Shown here piece by piece: positions 13,324-15,219 of a DNA stretch of 15,219 bases. Location: positions 1 through 15,219 of the forward strand of contig JBKBXU010000080.1 in NCBI GenBank assembly GCA_046313675.1. The letters run 5' to 3'. The position numbers and the translations under genes were made by a program. The stretch is from JBKBXU01 sp046313675 (GTDB taxonomy: Bacteria > Bacteroidota > Bacteroidia > Cytophagales > Cytophagaceae). Every line of letters begins with the position of its first letter. Positions within the stretch are counted from its first letter, which is position 1. The notes under the pieces were generated by a model. The model was not told the DNA's origin. It saw nothing but the letters and a program-made list of their open reading frames with translations, and did not search any database.

Positions 13324-15219
13324 ATGCTTAAATCTTGTCACCATTACTTTTTTATAATCTTTCTGCTATCTTCCATAAGTGGCTTTTCGCAATCAGAATG
13401 GACAATATTTACCTCATCAGACCGACTACCGGATAACCATATAAAAGCAATTGCCATTGACAATACCAATAAAAAATGGATTGCCACCGCAAGCTCAGGA
13501 TTGGCGGTTTATGATGGAGAAAATTGGAAGCTATATAATAGTTCGAACAGCTCCACTTTTGAAGAGGGGCTTGCAGATGATAATTTAAGTTCTCTGGCCA
13601 TAGATCAAAAAAACCGAATCTGGATTGGGACACGAAAAGGCGTAACGGTCTTTGATGGAATACAGTGGAAAACCTATAACACTATAAATACTAAAAGTGG
13701 CCTCTCATACAATGTAATTACCTGTCTGGAAATAGATGCTAAAGGACGTATTTGGGCAGGAACAGATGGTGGAGGCTTATCGATGTTCGACGGCAAGAGT
13801 TGGACAAGTTTCAAGCATGGTGATACTGAAAATTTTCCGGGAAATAAAATTACGGCCTTAGTCAAAGATGAAAATGGGAATATCTGGGTAGGCACAACAA
13901 GTGGCCTTGGCTTATACAAAGACAATAAATGGACAAGCTTTACGAAAGCTAATACCAAGAATAACATCACAACAGACCATATACTTTGCTTACGTGCAGA
14001 AAAAGGTAATGTATGGGTCGGCACATCCGGAGGAGGCATTTTGTGTTACCAAAACGGTAAGTGGAGTAACTTTTCATATGCTTCAACCAATGGAGAATCA
14101 GGTTCAGATATTATAAACAGCATTCATATCGATAAAAATGGCATTAAATGGTTTGCTACCACCGGAGGCCTTGCAAAATACGATAACTATACATGGTATT
14201 TGTATAATAAAGAAAGAACCTTTAATGGACTCGCAGAGGACAATGTCACATTTATTAATACAGATGCAGCCAACAACCTATGGATAGGCACCCATGAGTC
14301 AGGTGTTATAAATTACGATTTTAAGAACTGGAAATCGTACAATACTTCCAGTGGATTACCTTTTGACCATGTGACTTCTTTGGCCATAGATGCTTCAGAC
14401 AATATCTGGATAGGTACTGATGGAGGCGGAATAGCAAAATATAATGAAATATGGTGGACTATATTTACTACTAATGACGGTTTACCCGACAACCATGTTC
14501 AATGCATAACAGTTGAAGGCAGAAGAGATATCTGGATTGGAACAACCTGGGGCGGACTAATCAAGTTTGACGGAGTAAGCAGATGGGAAACATACAACAC
14601 AAGCAATGGACTCCCTGCTGATAATGTAACAGCAATCGTAATTGATAAAAACGGCAACAAGTGGATAGGGACTGACGGTGGAGGAATCGCAATTTTTGAT
14701 AATGTTGATTTTAAAATACTGGACACAGAAACTTCGCATGGCCAACTACCGGACAATCACATTTCAGCCTTGTCTATTGATAAGAAAGGAAATATCTGGA
14801 TAGCCACACGTATAGGCCTGGTTAAATTTGATGGCAATGATCGTTGGGAAAAAATCTATGAGAATGATTTACCATACCCTGTAGTTTCAATATACACAGA
14901 TGCAAATGATGTAAAATGGGTAGGAACCAGTAAAGGAGTATTCACATACGACAATCAATCTTGGAAACAGATGGACTTTCAATTACCTTCTTCTTCAGAG
15001 AAAATACATGCCGTAACAAAAGATGAAAAAAATAATGTATGGGCCGCCACCTCTAATGGAATAGCCTTCCATAATGGGCAATCATCATTTTCCTTTAACA
15101 ATGGCCTTTCTAATTATGTACTCCCCCATGAGATTGTGACAAGTGTCATCATTGACAAAAAGCAAAACAAATGGATAGGAACATATAGCGGACTTGCGAA
15201 ATATTCAGGAACTGGATTT
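13324..15219 (+). CDS. Secreted two-component-regulator propeller (Reg_prop) protein, 3' end missing
   Basis: The first 632 codons of a gene still open at the right edge. Residues 1-22 are a signal peptide (FFIIFLLSSISGFSQ), so the product is exported. The rest consists of 14 blades of about 40-48 residues, each with the pattern L-P-x-N-x-[IV]-x-x-[LI]-x-[IV]-D-x-x-x-x-x-W-[IV]-[GA]-T-x-x-G-[IL]-x-x-[YF]-D, typical of Reg_prop repeats. Tryptophans that start each WxGT motif are at 52, 100, 144, 188, 231, 276, 320, 362, 404, 447, 492, 532, 573 and 617. Such domains form seven-bladed propellers and occur as periplasmic sensors of hybrid two-component kinases or in T9SS-secreted proteins. Which applies here depends on the missing C-terminus. 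AGGAG at 13307-13311 is about 12 nt before the ATG, an unusual Shine-Dalgarno-like site for this phylum. Confidence 0.88.
   Translation, partial: MLKSCHHYFFIIFLLSSISGFSQSEWTIFTSSDRLPDNHIKAIAIDNTNKKWIATASSGLAVYDGENWKLYNSSNSSTFEEGLADDNLSSLAIDQKNRIWIGTRKGVTVFDGIQWKTYNTINTKSGLSYNVITCLEIDAKGRIWAGTDGGGLSMFDGKSWTSFKHGDTENFPGNKITALVKDENGNIWVGTTSGLGLYKDNKWTSFTKANTKNNITTDHILCLRAEKGNVWVGTSGGGILCYQNGKWSNFSYASTNGESGSDIINSIHIDKNGIKWFATTGGLAKYDNYTWYLYNKERTFNGLAEDNVTFINTDAANNLWIGTHESGVINYDFKNWKSYNTSSGLPFDHVTSLAIDASDNIWIGTDGGGIAKYNEIWWTIFTTNDGLPDNHVQCITVEGRRDIWIGTTWGGLIKFDGVSRWETYNTSNGLPADNVTAIVIDKNGNKWIGTDGGGIAIFDNVDFKILDTETSHGQLPDNHISALSIDKKGNIWIATRIGLVKFDGNDRWEKIYENDLPYPVVSIYTDANDVKWVGTSKGVFTYDNQSWKQMDFQLPSSSEKIHAVTKDEKNNVWAATSNGIAFHNGQSSFSFNNGLSNYVLPHEIVTSVIIDKKQNKWIGTYSGLAKYSGTGF
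13417..15219 (+). repeat. 14 tandem propeller-blade repeats, about 132 nt each
   Basis: The blade repeats have WxGT-to-WxGT spacings of 48, 44, 44, 43, 45, 44, 42, 42, 43, 45, 40, 41 and 44 residues. Blades 8 and 10 (around 14407 and 14662) are closest in protein and DNA (both WIGTDGGGIA), while others have diverged, so duplication is mostly old. The array continues to the window edge. Confidence 0.85.

Noticed and set aside
13409..14756. Minus-strand open frames with Pro/Ser/Leu-rich repeats over the propeller gene
   Set aside because: Shadows of the tandem blade repeats; the similarity among them simply reflects the repeated sense strand.
13417..15219. Tandem repeats considered as a CRISPR array or DNA minisatellite
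   Set aside because: Repeats are protein-level blades of about 132 nt with diverged DNA and an unbroken reading frame; there are no identical short repeats with unique spacers.

Overview
The window looks like chromosome from a low-GC, free-living Bacteroidota bacterium, probably of the Cytophagales (order inferred, species not identifiable). Evidence: a GldH gliding-motility lipoprotein, a RicT/PSP1 protein with the Cys-rich N-terminus typical of this phylum, a BatD-like protein, a two-component-regulator propeller protein, almost no Shine-Dalgarno sites, and TAnnTTTG-like promoter elements close to start codons. No tRNA, rRNA, insertion sequence, phage gene or CRISPR array was seen. Most of the window is ordinary core genome.

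Layout. (1) Bases 1-129, minus strand: an open frame that reads like the plug domain of a TonB-dependent receptor but has no usable start or signal peptide; it runs off the left edge. (2) 188-3620, plus strand: a likely operon of ricT, gldH (overlapping ricT by 20 nt), a DUF4919 secreted protein and an AI-2E family permease, ending in a 21-bp perfect hairpin. (3) 3661-4242, minus: a NifU-like Fe-S scaffold; divergent from it, 4384-5364 encodes an unrecognised lipoprotein. (4) 5461-9196, minus: a BatD-like membrane protein, chorismate synthase (aroC) and a dicarboxylate/amino-acid symporter, joined by two 4-nt start/stop overlaps. (5) 9385-9573, plus: a 62-aa protein, tail-to-tail with the minus-strand ruvB-queG pair (9570-11561). 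(6) 11732-13226, plus: a class I methyltransferase and a ZIP metal transporter, each with a promoter-like element a few bases before its ATG. (7) 13324 to the right edge, plus: a secreted protein with 14 propeller repeats, cut by the window end.

How the genes fit together: ricT-gldH-DUF4919-permease share transcription but have no known common pathway. RuvB (Holliday junction migration) and QueG (last step of queuosine synthesis) are co-transcribed housekeeping genes. NifU-like protein could supply clusters to Fe-S enzymes such as QueG, but nothing in the sequence ties them together.

I see no new multi-gene defence or metabolic system. The points most worth a second look are a directional terminator for the 62-aa gene built from conserved queG codons on the other strand, three promoter-like elements set so close to ATG that leaderless mRNAs are predicted, the orphan receptor fragment at the left edge, and the 14-blade propeller protein.
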